Origin: Streptococcus oralis subsp. dentisani
GTDB lineage: Bacteria; Bacillota; Bacilli; Lactobacillales; Streptococcaceae
NCBI RefSeq assembly: GCF_007475365.1
Contig: NZ_CP034442.1
Location: forward strand, 1,729,001 to 1,793,000
Direction of reading: 5' to 3'
DNA length: 64,000 nt
How positions within the stretch are numbered: position 1 is the stretch's first letter; every line of letters begins with the position of its first letter. Both the position numbers and the translations under genes were made by a program. Shown here in pieces: positions 38,583 through 49,725 of the stretch. The notes beneath the pieces were generated by a model, which saw only the letters and a list, made by a program, of their open reading frames with translations, was not told the DNA's origin and made no database searches.

Positions 38583-40031
38583 ATGAGTAAAAAAAGACAC
38601 AATCGTCATAAAAAAGAGCATCAAGAATCCAAATTTGATTTTGACGAGGCGAAAGATCTGACAGTTGGTCAAGTCATCCGTAAAAATGAAGAAGTTGAAG
38701 CTGGAGTATTGCCTGAGGACAATATCTTGGATAAATACATCAAACAGCACCGCGAGGAAATCGAAGCCGACAAGTTTGAAACACGTCAATTTAAAAAAGA
38801 AGAACTGCAGGAAGCTCAGGCTCAAGAAGAATTGACACAGGAAGTCTCAGAAATCACTGAAGAGTCGGCACCAATCATAGAGGAACCCGAAACAGTTTCA
38901 GAAGAAACGGTGTCAGACTCAGTGGAAACTACAAGCTCGGATGTGATTTTGCCTCCTTTGGGAGAGGAAAATCAAGACTTGGAACCGCTTGTGTTGGAAA
39001 AGCAAGAGCCGGCAGAGATTGCTGATGAGAAAGAAGGGGAAGAGACAGCTCTACTTTCACGCTCAGCTCAGGCAGAACCCGAAACAGTTTCTAATTCTAA
39101 AAAGAAGCGCGTGTTTGTTATCGGTTCAGCCTTGGCAGCAGCCCTTATCTTGGCAGGTAGTTACTATATCTATCGCCAAGTAAATCGCTCCAACCAAGCT
39201 ATCCAGTCTTCTCAATCATCTTCTAGCAATCAAGAAACACAGGCGGCTCTACAAGAGTTTAATACTCTCTACGATGCTTTTTATACGGATGCTAATAAAA
39301 CAGCCTTGAAAAATAGTCAGTTTGACAAGTTGAACCAACTCAAGGCTCAACTAGATAAACTCGAAGGTAGCCGAGAGCACACTCTGGCCAAGTCTAAGTA
39401 TGATAGTTTAGAAGCTCAAATCAAGGCTGTGCAAGAAGTGAATAATCAGTTTGAAACTCCAGCAATTACTGATGGTGTCTTGGATACCAATGCAAAGGTC
39501 AAGGCAGATGCTAAATTTACAGAAATTAAAACAGGAAATACAGAGCTAGATAAACTGTTAGATAAGGCCATTAGCCTTGGTAAGAGCCAGCAAACAAGCG
39601 CCTCTAGTTCAAGTTCAAGTAGCAGTAGTCAGGAAAGTTCAAGTACAACGACTGATAGCAGTACGAGCAGTTCGTCTGCTTCATCAAGTTCAGCACCTGC
39701 CAGCAGACCAGAAAGTGGAGGTTTGTCTAGCGATGGTGTCAATCTTCAAAGAAGTGCTAGTCGTGTACCGTACAACCAATCAGCTGTAGAGGATAGCAAC
39801 AACCCTGCTTGGACGTTTGCGGATGGTGTATTGGAACAAATCCTAGCAACGTCACGCGTTCGTGGCTATATCACTGGTAATCAATATATCCTAGAACGGG
39901 TCAATATCGTAAACGGAAATGGTTATTACAACCTCTACAAACCAGATGGAACCTATCTCTTCACCCTCAACTGTAAGACTGGGTACTTTGTCGGTAATGG
40001 AGCTGGTCATGCAGATGATTTGGATTACTAG
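38583..40031 (+). CDS. mapZ: Division-site marker MapZ (LocZ)
   Basis: 482 residues. The cytosolic N-terminus starts [24 protein letters not shown], followed by a Glu-rich region and one membrane segment (about 178-197). The external part has a helical domain (about 215-330), a Ser/Thr linker (about 338-382) and a C-terminal domain (about 390-482) that binds peptidoglycan. It marks midcell and guides the FtsZ ring in streptococci. T67, a known StkP phosphosite in pneumococcus, is present; the second reported site, T78, is Ala here. In the expected place before gnd. Confidence 0.93.
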   Translation: MSKKRHNRHKKEHQESKFDFDEAKDLTVGQVIRKNEEVEAGVLPEDNILDKYIKQHREEIEADKFETRQFKKEELQEAQAQEELTQEVSEITEESAPIIEEPETVSEETVSDSVETTSSDVILPPLGEENQDLEPLVLEKQEPAEIADEKEGEETALLSRSAQAEPETVSNSKKKRVFVIGSALAAALILAGSYYIYRQVNRSNQAIQSSQSSSSNQETQAALQEFNTLYDAFYTDANKTALKNSQFDKLNQLKAQLDKLEGSREHTLAKSKYDSLEAQIKAVQEVNNQFETPAITDGVLDTNAKVKADAKFTEIKTGNTELDKLLDKAISLGKSQQTSASSSSSSSSSQESSSTTTDSSTSSSSASSSSAPASRPESGGLSSDGVNLQRSASRVPYNQSAVEDSNNPAWTFADGVLEQILATSRVRGYITGNQYILERVNIVNGNGYYNLYKPDGTYLFTLNCKTGYFVGNGAGHADDLDY

Positions 40032-40069
40032 GAGTCCGTTACAAAATTCTTTCCTTTCATAGGTAAAAA

Positions 40070-40078
40070 TGATAAAAT
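40070..40078 (+). promoter_or_regulatory. gnd promoter, extended -10
   Basis: TGA-TAAAAT lies 29 bases before the gnd start; the -35 region is weak. Confidence 0.5.
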
Positions 40079-40106
40079 AAAACATATTAAACAAGAGGAG
40101 TGTCAC

Positions 40107-41531
40107 ATGACAAAAGCTAACTTTGGTGTCGTAGGTATGGCCGTAATGGGTCGTAACCTTGCCCTAAATATCGAATCTCGTGGCTATACAGTTGCCATTT
40201 ACAACCGTAGTAAAGAAAAAACAGAAGACGTAATTGCCTGCCATCCTGAAAAGAACTTTGTACCTAGTTACGATGTAGAGTCTTTCGTTCAATCTATCGA
40301 AAAACCTCGTCGTATCATGCTCATGGTTCAAGCTGGACCTGGTACAGATGCAACTATCCAAGCCCTTCTTCCACACCTTGACAAGGGTGATATCTTGATT
40401 GATGGAGGAAATACTTTCTACAAAGATACCATCCGTCGTAATGAAGAATTGGCAAACTCTGGTATCAACTTTATCGGTACAGGGGTTTCTGGTGGTGAAA
40501 AAGGTGCCCTCGAAGGTCCTTCTATCATGCCTGGTGGACAAAAAGAAGCTTATGAATTGGTGGCAGATGTTCTCGAAGAAATCTCTGCTAAAGCGCCAGA
40601 AGATGGTAAACCATGTGTGACTTACATCGGTCCTGATGGAGCTGGTCACTATGTGAAAATGGTCCACAACGGTATCGAGTATGGTGACATGCAATTGATC
40701 GCAGAAAGCTTCGACCTCATGCAACACTTGCTCGGCCTTTCTGCAGAAGACATGGCTGAAATCTTTACTGAGTGGAACAAGGGTGAATTGGACAGCTACT
40801 TGATCGAGATCACAGCTGATATCTTGAGCCGTAAAGATGATGAAGGCCAAGAGGGACCAATCGTAGACTATATCCTTGATGCTGCAGGCAACAAGGGAAC
40901 TGGTAAATGGACTAGCCAATCATCACTTGACCTTGGTGTACCATTGTCACTGATCACTGAGTCTGTATTTGCGCGCTATATCTCAACTTACAAAGAAGAA
41001 CGTGTACATGCCAGCAAGGTTCTTCCAAAGCCAGCTGCTTTCAAATTTGAAGGTGACAAGGCTGAGTTGATCGAAAAGATCCGTCAAGCGCTTTACTTCT
41101 CAAAAATCATTTCTTACGCACAAGGTTTTGCTCAATTGCGTGTGGCTTCTAAAGAAAACAACTGGAACTTGCCATTTGCGGACATCGCATCTATCTGGCG
41201 TGATGGTTGTATCATCCGTTCTCGTTTCTTGCAAAAGATCACAGATGCCTACAACCGTGATGCAGACCTTGCAAACCTTCTCTTGGATGAGTACTTCTTG
41301 GATGTTACTGCTAAGTACCAACAAGCAGTGCGTGATATCGTAGCTCTTGCGGTTCAAGCTGGTGTACCAGTACCAACCTTCTCAGCAGCTATTACTTACT
41401 TTGATAGCTATCGTTCAGCAGACCTTCCAGCTAACTTGATCCAAGCGCAACGTGACTACTTTGGTGCCCACACTTACCAACGTAAAGACAAAGAAGGAAC
41501 ATTCCACTACTCTTGGTATGACGAAAAATAA
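40107..41531 (+). CDS. gnd: 6-phosphogluconate dehydrogenase, decarboxylating
   Basis: 474 residues. NADP site [21 protein letters not shown], substrate motif [21 protein letters not shown] and catalytic [19 protein letters not shown]. Makes ribulose-5-phosphate, CO2 and NADPH in the oxidative pentose phosphate pathway. RBS GAGGAG. Strongly biased codons suggest high expression. ritR follows after 11 bases, so the two are likely co-transcribed, joining NADPH supply with oxidative-stress regulation. Confidence 0.97.
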   Translation: MTKANFGVVGMAVMGRNLALNIESRGYTVAIYNRSKEKTEDVIACHPEKNFVPSYDVESFVQSIEKPRRIMLMVQAGPGTDATIQALLPHLDKGDILIDGGNTFYKDTIRRNEELANSGINFIGTGVSGGEKGALEGPSIMPGGQKEAYELVADVLEEISAKAPEDGKPCVTYIGPDGAGHYVKMVHNGIEYGDMQLIAESFDLMQHLLGLSAEDMAEIFTEWNKGELDSYLIEITADILSRKDDEGQEGPIVDYILDAAGNKGTGKWTSQSSLDLGVPLSLITESVFARYISTYKEERVHASKVLPKPAAFKFEGDKAELIEKIRQALYFSKIISYAQGFAQLRVASKENNWNLPFADIASIWRDGCIIRSRFLQKITDAYNRDADLANLLLDEYFLDVTAKYQQAVRDIVALAVQAGVPVPTFSAAITYFDSYRSADLPANLIQAQRDYFGAHTYQRKDKEGTFHYSWYDEK

Positions 41532-41542
41532 GTAGGTCTGCC

Positions 41543-42232
41543 ATGGGGAAACGGATTTTATTACTTGAGAAAGAACGAAATCTCGCTCATTTTCTCAGTC
41601 TGGAACTCCAAAAAGAGCAATACCGTGTTGATCTGGTTGAGGAGGGGCAAAAAGCTCTCTCCATGGCTCTCCAGACAGATTATGACTTGATTTTACTGAA
41701 TGCTCGTCTGGGGGATATGACGGCCCAGGATTTTGCAGAGAGGCTGAGTCGGATAAAACCTGCCTCAGTGATCATGGTCTTGGACCATCGCGAAGAATTG
41801 CAAGACCAGATTGAGACAATCCAGCGCTTCGCCGTTTCTTACATCTATAAGCCAGTGATTATTGATCAGCTGGTGGCTCGTATTTCAGCGATTTTCCGAG
41901 GTCGGGACTTTATCGACCAACACTGTAGTCAGATGAAGGTCCCAACGTCTTACCGCAATCTGCGTATGGATGTAGAACATCATACCGTTTATCGTGGCGA
42001 GGAGATGATTGCTCTGACGCGCCGTGAGTATGACCTTTTGGCCACTCTCATGGGAAGCAAGAAGGTCTTGACTCGTGAGCAGTTGTTGGAAAGTGTTTGG
42101 AAGTACGAAAGTGCGACAGAAACCAATATCGTGGATGTTTATATCCGTTATCTACGTAGCAAGCTTGATGTAAAAGGTCAAAAAAGCTACATTAAAACAG
42201 TGCGTGGTGTTGGTTACACCATGCAAGAATAG
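41543..42232 (+). CDS. ritR: Orphan response regulator RitR
   Basis: 229 residues, OmpR family. The phospho-acceptor is replaced: LILLNARL gives N53 in place of Asp, as in RitR, so it cannot be activated in the usual way. C128 in DQHCSQ, the reported redox-sensing cysteine, is present. The winged helix ends VRGVGYTMQE. In pneumococcus RitR represses iron uptake (piu) and controls oxidative-stress genes through cysteine-linked dimerisation. No kinase gene is adjacent, in keeping with an orphan. Followed by a strong terminator. Confidence 0.95.
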   Translation: MGKRILLLEKERNLAHFLSLELQKEQYRVDLVEEGQKALSMALQTDYDLILLNARLGDMTAQDFAERLSRIKPASVIMVLDHREELQDQIETIQRFAVSYIYKPVIIDQLVARISAIFRGRDFIDQHCSQMKVPTSYRNLRMDVEHHTVYRGEEMIALTRREYDLLATLMGSKKVLTREQLLESVWKYESATETNIVDVYIRYLRSKLDVKGQKSYIKTVRGVGYTMQE

Positions 42233-42266
42233 AAAAGCAGTTGCAGTTGTGTAACTGCTTTTTTTG
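42233..42266 (+). terminator. gnd-ritR terminator
   Basis: AAAAGCAGTT (42233-42242) pairs with AACTGCTTTT (42253-42262), then T run. Confidence 0.85.
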
Positions 42267-42281
42267 AGGAATTCCTATATA

Positions 42282-42310
42282 TTGACATACGGTAAAGTCT
42301 TTGCTACAAT
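42282..42310 (+). promoter_or_regulatory. Promoter of choline-binding protein gene
   Basis: TTGACA (42282-42287), 17-base spacer, TGC-TACAAT ending at 42310: close to ideal. GGAGGA follows before the start. Confidence 0.8.
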
Positions 42311-42330
42311 CAGTTGCGGAGGATACTAAA

Positions 42331-43311
42331 ATGAAATTCTTGAAAAAAATCATGCAAGTCGCACTAGCAGTCTTCTTTCTTGGTCTGTTAGCGACAAGTA
42401 CAGTATTGGCGGATACCACAGGTGGACAGTTTGTTGATAAGGACAATAGAAAATACTATATAAAAGATGACCATAAAGCGATCTATTGGCATAAAATAGA
42501 CGGTAAAACCTACTATTTTGATGATGATGGAGAAATGGTAGTCGGTTGGCAATACTTAGAAATTCCTGGGACGGGTTATCGTGATGATTTATTTGATAAT
42601 CGTCCAGTTTTCGAAATTGGCCTTCAATATAAATGGTACTACTTTGATCAAGATGGGGTTTTACAAGAATTTGTTGGCTGGCAACAATTAGAGGTTAAGG
42701 ATTCATTAACTGTTGGTAAAAAATATGGTGAAGGCTTTGAAGGTCCAGAAGTTCTTAAATTAGCAAATTATTACTTTAATGAAGATCATTCTTTAAAAAC
42801 AGGTTGGCTCTACGATCAATCTAACTGGTACTATCTAGCAAAAACAGGTCATTCAGGGAAAGACTACCTTGGTGGTGAAAGACGTGCGGGTTGGATAAAC
42901 GATGATTCGACTTGGTATTACCTAGATCCAACAACTGGTATTATGCAAACTGGTTGGCAATATCTAGGTAATAAGTGGTACTACCTCCGCTCATCGGGAG
43001 CTATGGCAACTAGTTGGATTAAAGATGGTTCGACTTGGTATTATCTAGATGCTAAAAATGGAGATATGAAGACAGGCTGGGCTTATGTCGGTAACAAGTG
43101 GTACTATCTCCGTCCATCAGGAGCTATGGCAACTGGTTGGATTAAGGATGGTTCGACTTGGTATTACTTACATGCAAATAATGGTGACATGAAGACAGGT
43201 TGGTTCCAGGTCAATGGCAAATGGTACTATGCTTATAGCTCAGGCGCTTTAGCAGTTAGTACAAGAGTGGATGGCTACTACGTCAACTATAATGGCGAAT
43301 GGGTCCAATAA
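42331..43311 (+). CDS. Choline-binding surface protein (CbpC/CbpF/CbpJ type)
   Basis: 326 residues. Signal peptide MKFLKKIMQVALAVFFLGLL with cleavage near VLA-DT. Almost the whole mature protein is built of choline-binding repeats: irregular ones first (WHKIDGKTYYFDDDGEM, YKWYYFDQDGVL), then regular repeats of about 20 residues (GWIKDGSTWYYLDAKNGDM, GWAYVGNKWYYLRPSGAM). No separate enzyme domain. It binds phosphocholine on teichoic acid. Relatives act as modulators of autolysin LytC or as adhesins. Pneumococcus TIGR4 has two such genes here (cbpC, cbpJ); only one is present. Strong promoter and terminator. Confidence 0.9.
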   Translation: MKFLKKIMQVALAVFFLGLLATSTVLADTTGGQFVDKDNRKYYIKDDHKAIYWHKIDGKTYYFDDDGEMVVGWQYLEIPGTGYRDDLFDNRPVFEIGLQYKWYYFDQDGVLQEFVGWQQLEVKDSLTVGKKYGEGFEGPEVLKLANYYFNEDHSLKTGWLYDQSNWYYLAKTGHSGKDYLGGERRAGWINDDSTWYYLDPTTGIMQTGWQYLGNKWYYLRSSGAMATSWIKDGSTWYYLDAKNGDMKTGWAYVGNKWYYLRPSGAMATGWIKDGSTWYYLHANNGDMKTGWFQVNGKWYYAYSSGALAVSTRVDGYYVNYNGEWVQ

Positions 43312-43318
43312 TGAAAGA

Positions 43319-43349
43319 GGCGATTGTGAAGGAAACAATCGCTTTTTTT
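43319..43349 (+). terminator. Terminator after the choline-binding protein gene
   Basis: GCGATTGT (43320-43327) pairs with ACAATCGC (43335-43342) before seven T. Confidence 0.85.
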
Positions 43350-43430
43350 GTGAAAATATAATAAAATAGATAGGAGAAAATACTACTGTATGAAAAGTAA
43401 GACGGTCTTTTCGTCTAGTTGAAGGAAAAC

Positions 43431-44309
43431 ATGACAAAAAAAGTTGGTGTCGGTCAGGCACATAGTAAGATTATTTTAATAGGAGAGCACGCTGTCGTAT
43501 ACGGCTATCCTGCCATTTCTCTGCCTCTCTTAGAGGTGGAGGTGACATGTAAGGTGGTCCCTGCTGAAAGTCCGTGGCGTCTTTATGAGGAGGATACCTT
43601 GTCCATGGCGGTATATGCCTCGCTGGAGTATTTGGATATCAAAGAAGCCTGCATTCGCTGTGTGATTGACTCTGCTATCCCTGAAAAACGGGGAATGGGT
43701 TCGTCAGCAGCTATCAGCATAGCAGCTATTCGAGCAGTTTTTGACTACTATCAAGCCGACCTGCCTCATGATGTACTAGAAATCTTGGTCAATCGGGCTG
43801 AAATGATTGCCCATATGAATCCAAGCGGGTTGGATGCTAAGACCTGTCTCAGTGACCAGCCTATTCGCTTTATCAAGAATGTTGGTTTTACAGAACTTGA
43901 GATGAACCTATCTGCCTATTTGGTGATTGCAGATACAGGTGTGTATGGTCACACTCGTGAAGCCATCCAAGTGGTTCAAAGCAAGGGGAAGGATGCTCTG
44001 CCGTTTTTGCATGCCCTGGGAGAATTGACCCAGCAGGCAGAAGAGGCAATTAGACGAAAAGATGCTGAGGGACTGGGACAAATCCTCAGTCAAGCGCATT
44101 TACATTTAAAAGAAATTGGTGTTAGTAGCCCTGAGGCAGACTCCCTCGTTGAAACGGCTCTGAGCCATGGTGCTCTAGGTGCCAAGATGAGTGGTGGTGG
44201 GCTAGGAGGCTGTATCATCGCCTTGGCAACCAATTTGACACACGTACAAGAACTAGCAAAACGATTAGAAGAGAAAGGAGCTATTCAGACATGGATCGAG
44301 AGCCTGTAA
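43431..44309 (+). CDS. mvk: Mevalonate kinase
   Basis: 292 residues from ATG 43431, preceded by GAAGGAA; a TTG start four codons upstream is rejected. GHMP kinase: VGVGQAHSKIILIGEHAVVYG, ATP motif PEKRGMGSSAAIS, and MSGGGLGGC near the end. Phosphorylates mevalonate. First of four overlapping genes that make isopentenyl diphosphate for undecaprenyl carriers of wall and capsule. In the leader a ten-codon frame (43390-43422) and a small hairpin (43400-43416) lie just before the ribosome site. Confidence 0.95.
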   Translation: MTKKVGVGQAHSKIILIGEHAVVYGYPAISLPLLEVEVTCKVVPAESPWRLYEEDTLSMAVYASLEYLDIKEACIRCVIDSAIPEKRGMGSSAAISIAAIRAVFDYYQADLPHDVLEILVNRAEMIAHMNPSGLDAKTCLSDQPIRFIKNVGFTELEMNLSAYLVIADTGVYGHTREAIQVVQSKGKDALPFLHALGELTQQAEEAIRRKDAEGLGQILSQAHLHLKEIGVSSPEADSLVETALSHGALGAKMSGGGLGGCIIALATNLTHVQELAKRLEEKGAIQTWIESL

Positions 44310-45230
44310 CAGTACGTTCCTACGCAAATATTGCCATTATCAAATATTGGGGAAAGAAAAAAGAAAAAGAGATGGTTCCTGCTACTAGCAGCATCTCTCT
44401 GACTTTGGAAAACATGTACACAGAAACGACCTTGTCGCCTCTACCGACGGATGCGACTGCTGATGCCTTTTATATCAATGGTCAGTTACAAAATGATGCT
44501 GAGCATGCCAAGATGAGCAAAATCATTGACCGTTACCGTCCGGCTGGGGAAGGTTTTGTCCGTATTGATACCCAAAACAATATGCCTACCGCAGCGGGCT
44601 TGTCATCCAGTTCTAGCGGTTTGTCCGCCTTGGTCAAGGCCTGTAATGCTTATTTCAAGCTTGGTTTGAATCGGAGCCAGTTGGCGCAGGAAGCTAAGTT
44701 TGCCTCAGGTTCTTCCTCTCGGAGCTTTTATGGACCACTAGGTGCCTGGGATAAGGATAGTGGGGAAATTTACTCTGTTGATACAGACCTGAAACTAGCT
44801 ATGATTATGTTGGTGTTAGAGGATAAGAAAAAACCAATTTCTAGCCGTGATGGAATGAAACTTTGTGTGGAAACCTCGACGACTTTTGATGATTGGGTTC
44901 GCCAGTCTGAGAAAGATTATCAGGAGATGCTTGTTTATCTCAAAGAGAATGATTTTGCCAAGGTTGGGGAATTAACGGAGAGGAATGCCCTAGCCATGCA
45001 CGCTACGACAAAAACTGCTAGTCCAGCCTTTTCTTATCTAACGGATGCGACTTATGAAGCGATGGACTTTGTCCGCCAGCTTCGTGAGCAAGGGGAAGCC
45101 TGCTACTTTACCATGGATGCCGGTCCCAATGTCAAAGTCCTCTGTCAGGAGAAAGACTTGGAGCATTTATCAGAAATTTTCGGTCAACGTTACCGCTTGA
45201 TTGTGTCAAAAACAAAGGATTTGAGCCAAG

Positions 45231-45244
<14 letters not shown>
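44291..45244 (+). CDS. mvaD: Diphosphomevalonate decarboxylase
   Basis: 317 residues, exactly the pneumococcal length. GHMP fold with SYANIAIIKYWGKK, catalytic PTAAGLSSSSSGLSAL and GSSSRSFYGPLGAWD. Converts mevalonate 5-diphosphate to isopentenyl diphosphate with loss of CO2. Starts 19 bases before the end of mvk and ends 14 bases inside the next gene, so it is translated as part of a coupled set. Confidence 0.96.
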
Positions 45245-47223
<1,979 letters not shown>

Positions 47224-47226
47224 AGA

Positions 47227-47254
47227 GGTCGGGACAAGAAACCCGTCCTTTTTT
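47227..47254 (+). terminator. Mevalonate operon terminator
   Basis: GGTCGGG (47227-47233) pairs with CCCGTCC (47242-47248; one mismatch), followed by TTTTTT. Confidence 0.7.
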
Positions 47255-47257
47255 GTA

Positions 47258-47325
47258 TCTCTTTGTCAACCGTAGTGGGTTGATGGAATCTAGCTTGTAC
47301 GAGCTATTTCTGTCCAATCGCTTTT
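47258..47325 (+). repeat. Structured intergenic element, possible dispersed repeat
   Basis: Two adjacent hairpins: TCAACC-gtagtg-GGTTGA (47266-47283) and TAGCT-tgtacg-AGCTA (47291-47306). No T run and no coding frame. The layout recalls small mobile repeats of streptococcal intergenic regions (SPRITE-like). No second copy was noticed in this window, so the class is a guess. Confidence 0.35.
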
Positions 47326-47359
47326 TCCATCCTCAGACCGAGGTGACTTTTTTGAATTG

Positions 47360-47368
47360 TGATAAAAT
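47360..47368 (+). promoter_or_regulatory. liaFSR promoter, extended -10
   Basis: TGA-TAAAAT ends 20 bases before the liaF start. No -35 consensus, in line with a promoter that needs an activator such as LiaR itself. Confidence 0.5.
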
Positions 47369-47388
47369 AGAAGGGAGAGGATACAGCT

Positions 47389-48087
47389 ATGAAAAAATTT
47401 CAAATCTTTTTATTTATTGAAGCCTGTCTTTTGACGGGAGCTCTGATTTTGATGGTATCAGAGCATTTTTCGCGTTTTTTGCTGATTCTGTTCCTCTTTT
47501 TGCTCTTGCTCCGCTATTATACAGGTAAAGAGGGCAATAACGTTTTCCTCCTTGTGGCTACCATTCTTTTCTTTTTCATCGTCATGCTCAATCCCTTTGT
47601 GATTTTAGCCATCTTTGTGGCAGTTATCTATAGCCTCTTTCTTCTTTACCCAATGATGAACCAAGAAAGAGAGGAGACCGACTTGGTCTTTGAAGAGGTG
47701 GTGACGGTTAAAAATGAAAAGAATCGCTGGTTTGGCAATCTCCATCATTTTTCTAGTCACCAGACCTGTCAGTTTGATGATATCAATCTCTTTCGTCTCA
47801 TGGGCAAGGACACCATTCATTTAGAAAGAGTTATCCTAACCAATCATGACAATGTCATTATCCTTAGAAAGATGGTCGGAACGACTAGGATTATCGTACC
47901 TGTAGATGTGGAAATCAGCCTCAGTGTCAACTGCCTCTATGGAGATCTAACCTTCCTCCATCAACCCAAGCGAGCACTTCGTAATGAACACTATCATCAG
48001 GAAACCAGAGACTACCTCAAGAGTAACAAGAGCGTCAAAATTTTCCTAACCAGTATGATTGGAGATGTGGAGGTGGTCAGAGGATGA
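47389..48087 (+). CDS. liaF: LiaF (VraT-like) membrane regulator of LiaSR
   Basis: 232 residues. About four membrane segments lie in the first 95 residues, followed by a linker and a C-terminal beta-rich DUF2154/LiaF domain (about 115-232; e.g. FGNLHHFSSHQTCQFDDINLFRLMGKDTIHLE, SVNCLYGDLTF). LiaF homologues hold the kinase inactive until cell-envelope stress occurs. GGGAGAGG lies before the ATG. Overlaps the kinase gene by four bases. Confidence 0.92.
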   Translation: MKKFQIFLFIEACLLTGALILMVSEHFSRFLLILFLFLLLLRYYTGKEGNNVFLLVATILFFFIVMLNPFVILAIFVAVIYSLFLLYPMMNQEREETDLVFEEVVTVKNEKNRWFGNLHHFSSHQTCQFDDINLFRLMGKDTIHLERVILTNHDNVIILRKMVGTTRIIVPVDVEISLSVNCLYGDLTFLHQPKRALRNEHYHQETRDYLKSNKSVKIFLTSMIGDVEVVRG

Positions 48088-49082
48088 AAAAGCAATCGTA
48101 TCTGTTAATCGGACTGACTTCTCTCCTCTTTATCCTCTTTTTGACCAATAGTCTGCTTGATATTTTTGAACTAGACTGGTCCTATTTGCTACAAGATATT
48201 GAGAAAACAGAAAAGTTAATCTTCTTAGTCTTGGTCTTTAGCCTTTCCATGACCTTCTTTTTTGTCCTCTTTTGGCGTGTGATAGAAGAAGTCTCTCGCA
48301 GGAAAATACAGGTCAATCTCAAGCGCTTGTTAGCAGGGAAAGAGGTAATTTCCTTTGCAGATCCAGACTTGGACGCCAGTTTTAAGTCCTTGTCTGGCAA
48401 GCTCAACCTCTTGACAGAGGCTGTTCAAAAGGCTGAAAATCAAAGCCTGGTCAAGGAAGAAGAAATCATCGAGAAAGAACGGAAGCGGATTGCACGTGAC
48501 TTGCACGATACGGTTAGTCAGGAGTTGTTTGCGGCCCATATGATTTTATCAGGTGTCAGTCAGCAGGCTTTGAAGCTGGATAGAGAAAAGATGCAGACCC
48601 AGTTGCAAAGTGTTGCAGCCATCCTAGAAACAGCCCAGAAAGATTTGCGGGTCTTGCTCCTACATTTGCGACCTGTTGAGTTGGAAGAGAAGAGTTTGGT
48701 TGAAGGAATTCAAATCCTCTTAAAAGAGCTTGAGGACAAGAGTGATCTCAAGGTTAGTCTCAAGCAAAACGTGTCTAAATTGCCTAAGAAGATTGAAGAA
48801 CATATCTTCCGTATTCTTCAGGAGTTGATCAGCAATACCCTTCGCCATGCTCAGGCATCTTGCCTAGATGTCTACCTCTATCAGACGGATGTTGAATTGC
48901 AGCTGAAAGTGGTGGATAATGGGATTGGTTTCCAGTTAGGGAGTTTAGACGACTTGAGTTATGGACTGCGAAACATCAAGGAGCGAGTCGAAGATATGGC
49001 AGGTACGGTTCAACTCTTGACAGCTCCCAAACAAGGACTGGCGGTTGATATCCGTATTCCCCTGCTAGACAAGGAATCATAA
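48084..49082 (+). CDS. liaS: LiaS-type sensor histidine kinase (VraS/HK03)
   Basis: 332 residues. Two membrane segments (about 7-25 and 46-66) with a short loop: an intramembrane sensor. A coiled linker leads to the HisKA_3 motif ERKRIARDLHDTVSQ with H141, then an ATPase domain with NTLRHA and GYGLRNIKERV. Partners are LiaF and LiaR. Responds to inhibitors of lipid II steps and to damage by wall hydrolases in pneumococcus. Confidence 0.93.
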   Translation: MKKQSYLLIGLTSLLFILFLTNSLLDIFELDWSYLLQDIEKTEKLIFLVLVFSLSMTFFFVLFWRVIEEVSRRKIQVNLKRLLAGKEVISFADPDLDASFKSLSGKLNLLTEAVQKAENQSLVKEEEIIEKERKRIARDLHDTVSQELFAAHMILSGVSQQALKLDREKMQTQLQSVAAILETAQKDLRVLLLHLRPVELEEKSLVEGIQILLKELEDKSDLKVSLKQNVSKLPKKIEEHIFRILQELISNTLRHAQASCLDVYLYQTDVELQLKVVDNGIGFQLGSLDDLSYGLRNIKERVEDMAGTVQLLTAPKQGLAVDIRIPLLDKES

Positions 49083-49092
49083 AGGAGTAGAG

Positions 49093-49725
49093 ATGAAAAT
49101 TTTACTGGTAGATGACCATGAAATGGTTCGATTGGGCTTGAAAAGCTATTTTGACCTCCAAGACGATGTGAAAGTTGTAGGCGAGGCTGCCAATGGGGCT
49201 CAAGGTATTGACTTGGCCTTGGAACTGCGTCCAGATGTCATTGTCATGGATATTGTCATGCCTGAGATGAATGGGATTGACGCGACCTTGGCCCTCCTCA
49301 AAGAATGGCCTGAAGCCAAGATTTTGATTGTCACATCTTACTTGGATAATGAAAAAATCATGCCGGTCTTGAATGCTGGTGCCAAAGGCTATATGCTCAA
49401 GACTTCTAGTGCAGACGAACTGCTTCATGCAGTTCGTAAGGTGGCAGCGGGCGAGCTTGCTATTGAACAAGAGGTCAGCAAGAAGGTCGAATACCACCGC
49501 AATCATATGGAACTTCATGAGGAATTGACTGCGCGTGAACGAGATGTGCTTCAACTCATCGCCAAGGGCTACGAAAATCAACGGATCGCAGATGAACTCT
49601 TCATTTCTCTCAAGACGGTTAAGACCCACGTGTCCAATATCCTTGCCAAACTTGAAGTCAGTGATCGCACCCAGGCTGCGGTCTATGCCTTTCAGCACCA
49701 CTTGGTCGGGCAGGAGGACTTTTAG
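49093..49725 (+). CDS. liaR: LiaR-type response regulator (VraR/RR03)
   Basis: 210 residues, NarL/LuxR family. Acidic pair DDH, acceptor D53 (VIVMDIVMP), conserved Lys in GYMLKTSSA. The HTH domain is LTARERDVLQLIAKGYENQRIADELFISLKTVKTHVSNILAKL (about 145-190). Controls envelope-stress genes. AAAGGAG before the ATG. The following repair gene begins directly after the stop. Confidence 0.94.
   Translation: MKILLVDDHEMVRLGLKSYFDLQDDVKVVGEAANGAQGIDLALELRPDVIVMDIVMPEMNGIDATLALLKEWPEAKILIVTSYLDNEKIMPVLNAGAKGYMLKTSSADELLHAVRKVAAGELAIEQEVSKKVEYHRNHMELHEELTARERDVLQLIAKGYENQRIADELFISLKTVKTHVSNILAKLEVSDRTQAAVYAFQHHLVGQEDF

Noticed and set aside
40164..40919. 251-codon minus-strand frame inside gnd
   Set aside because: A by-product of the strong codon bias of gnd; Cys/Phe-rich product without recognisable domains.
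42860..43240. Direct repeats of about 60 bases considered as a repeat array
   Set aside because: They encode the choline-binding repeats of the surface protein.
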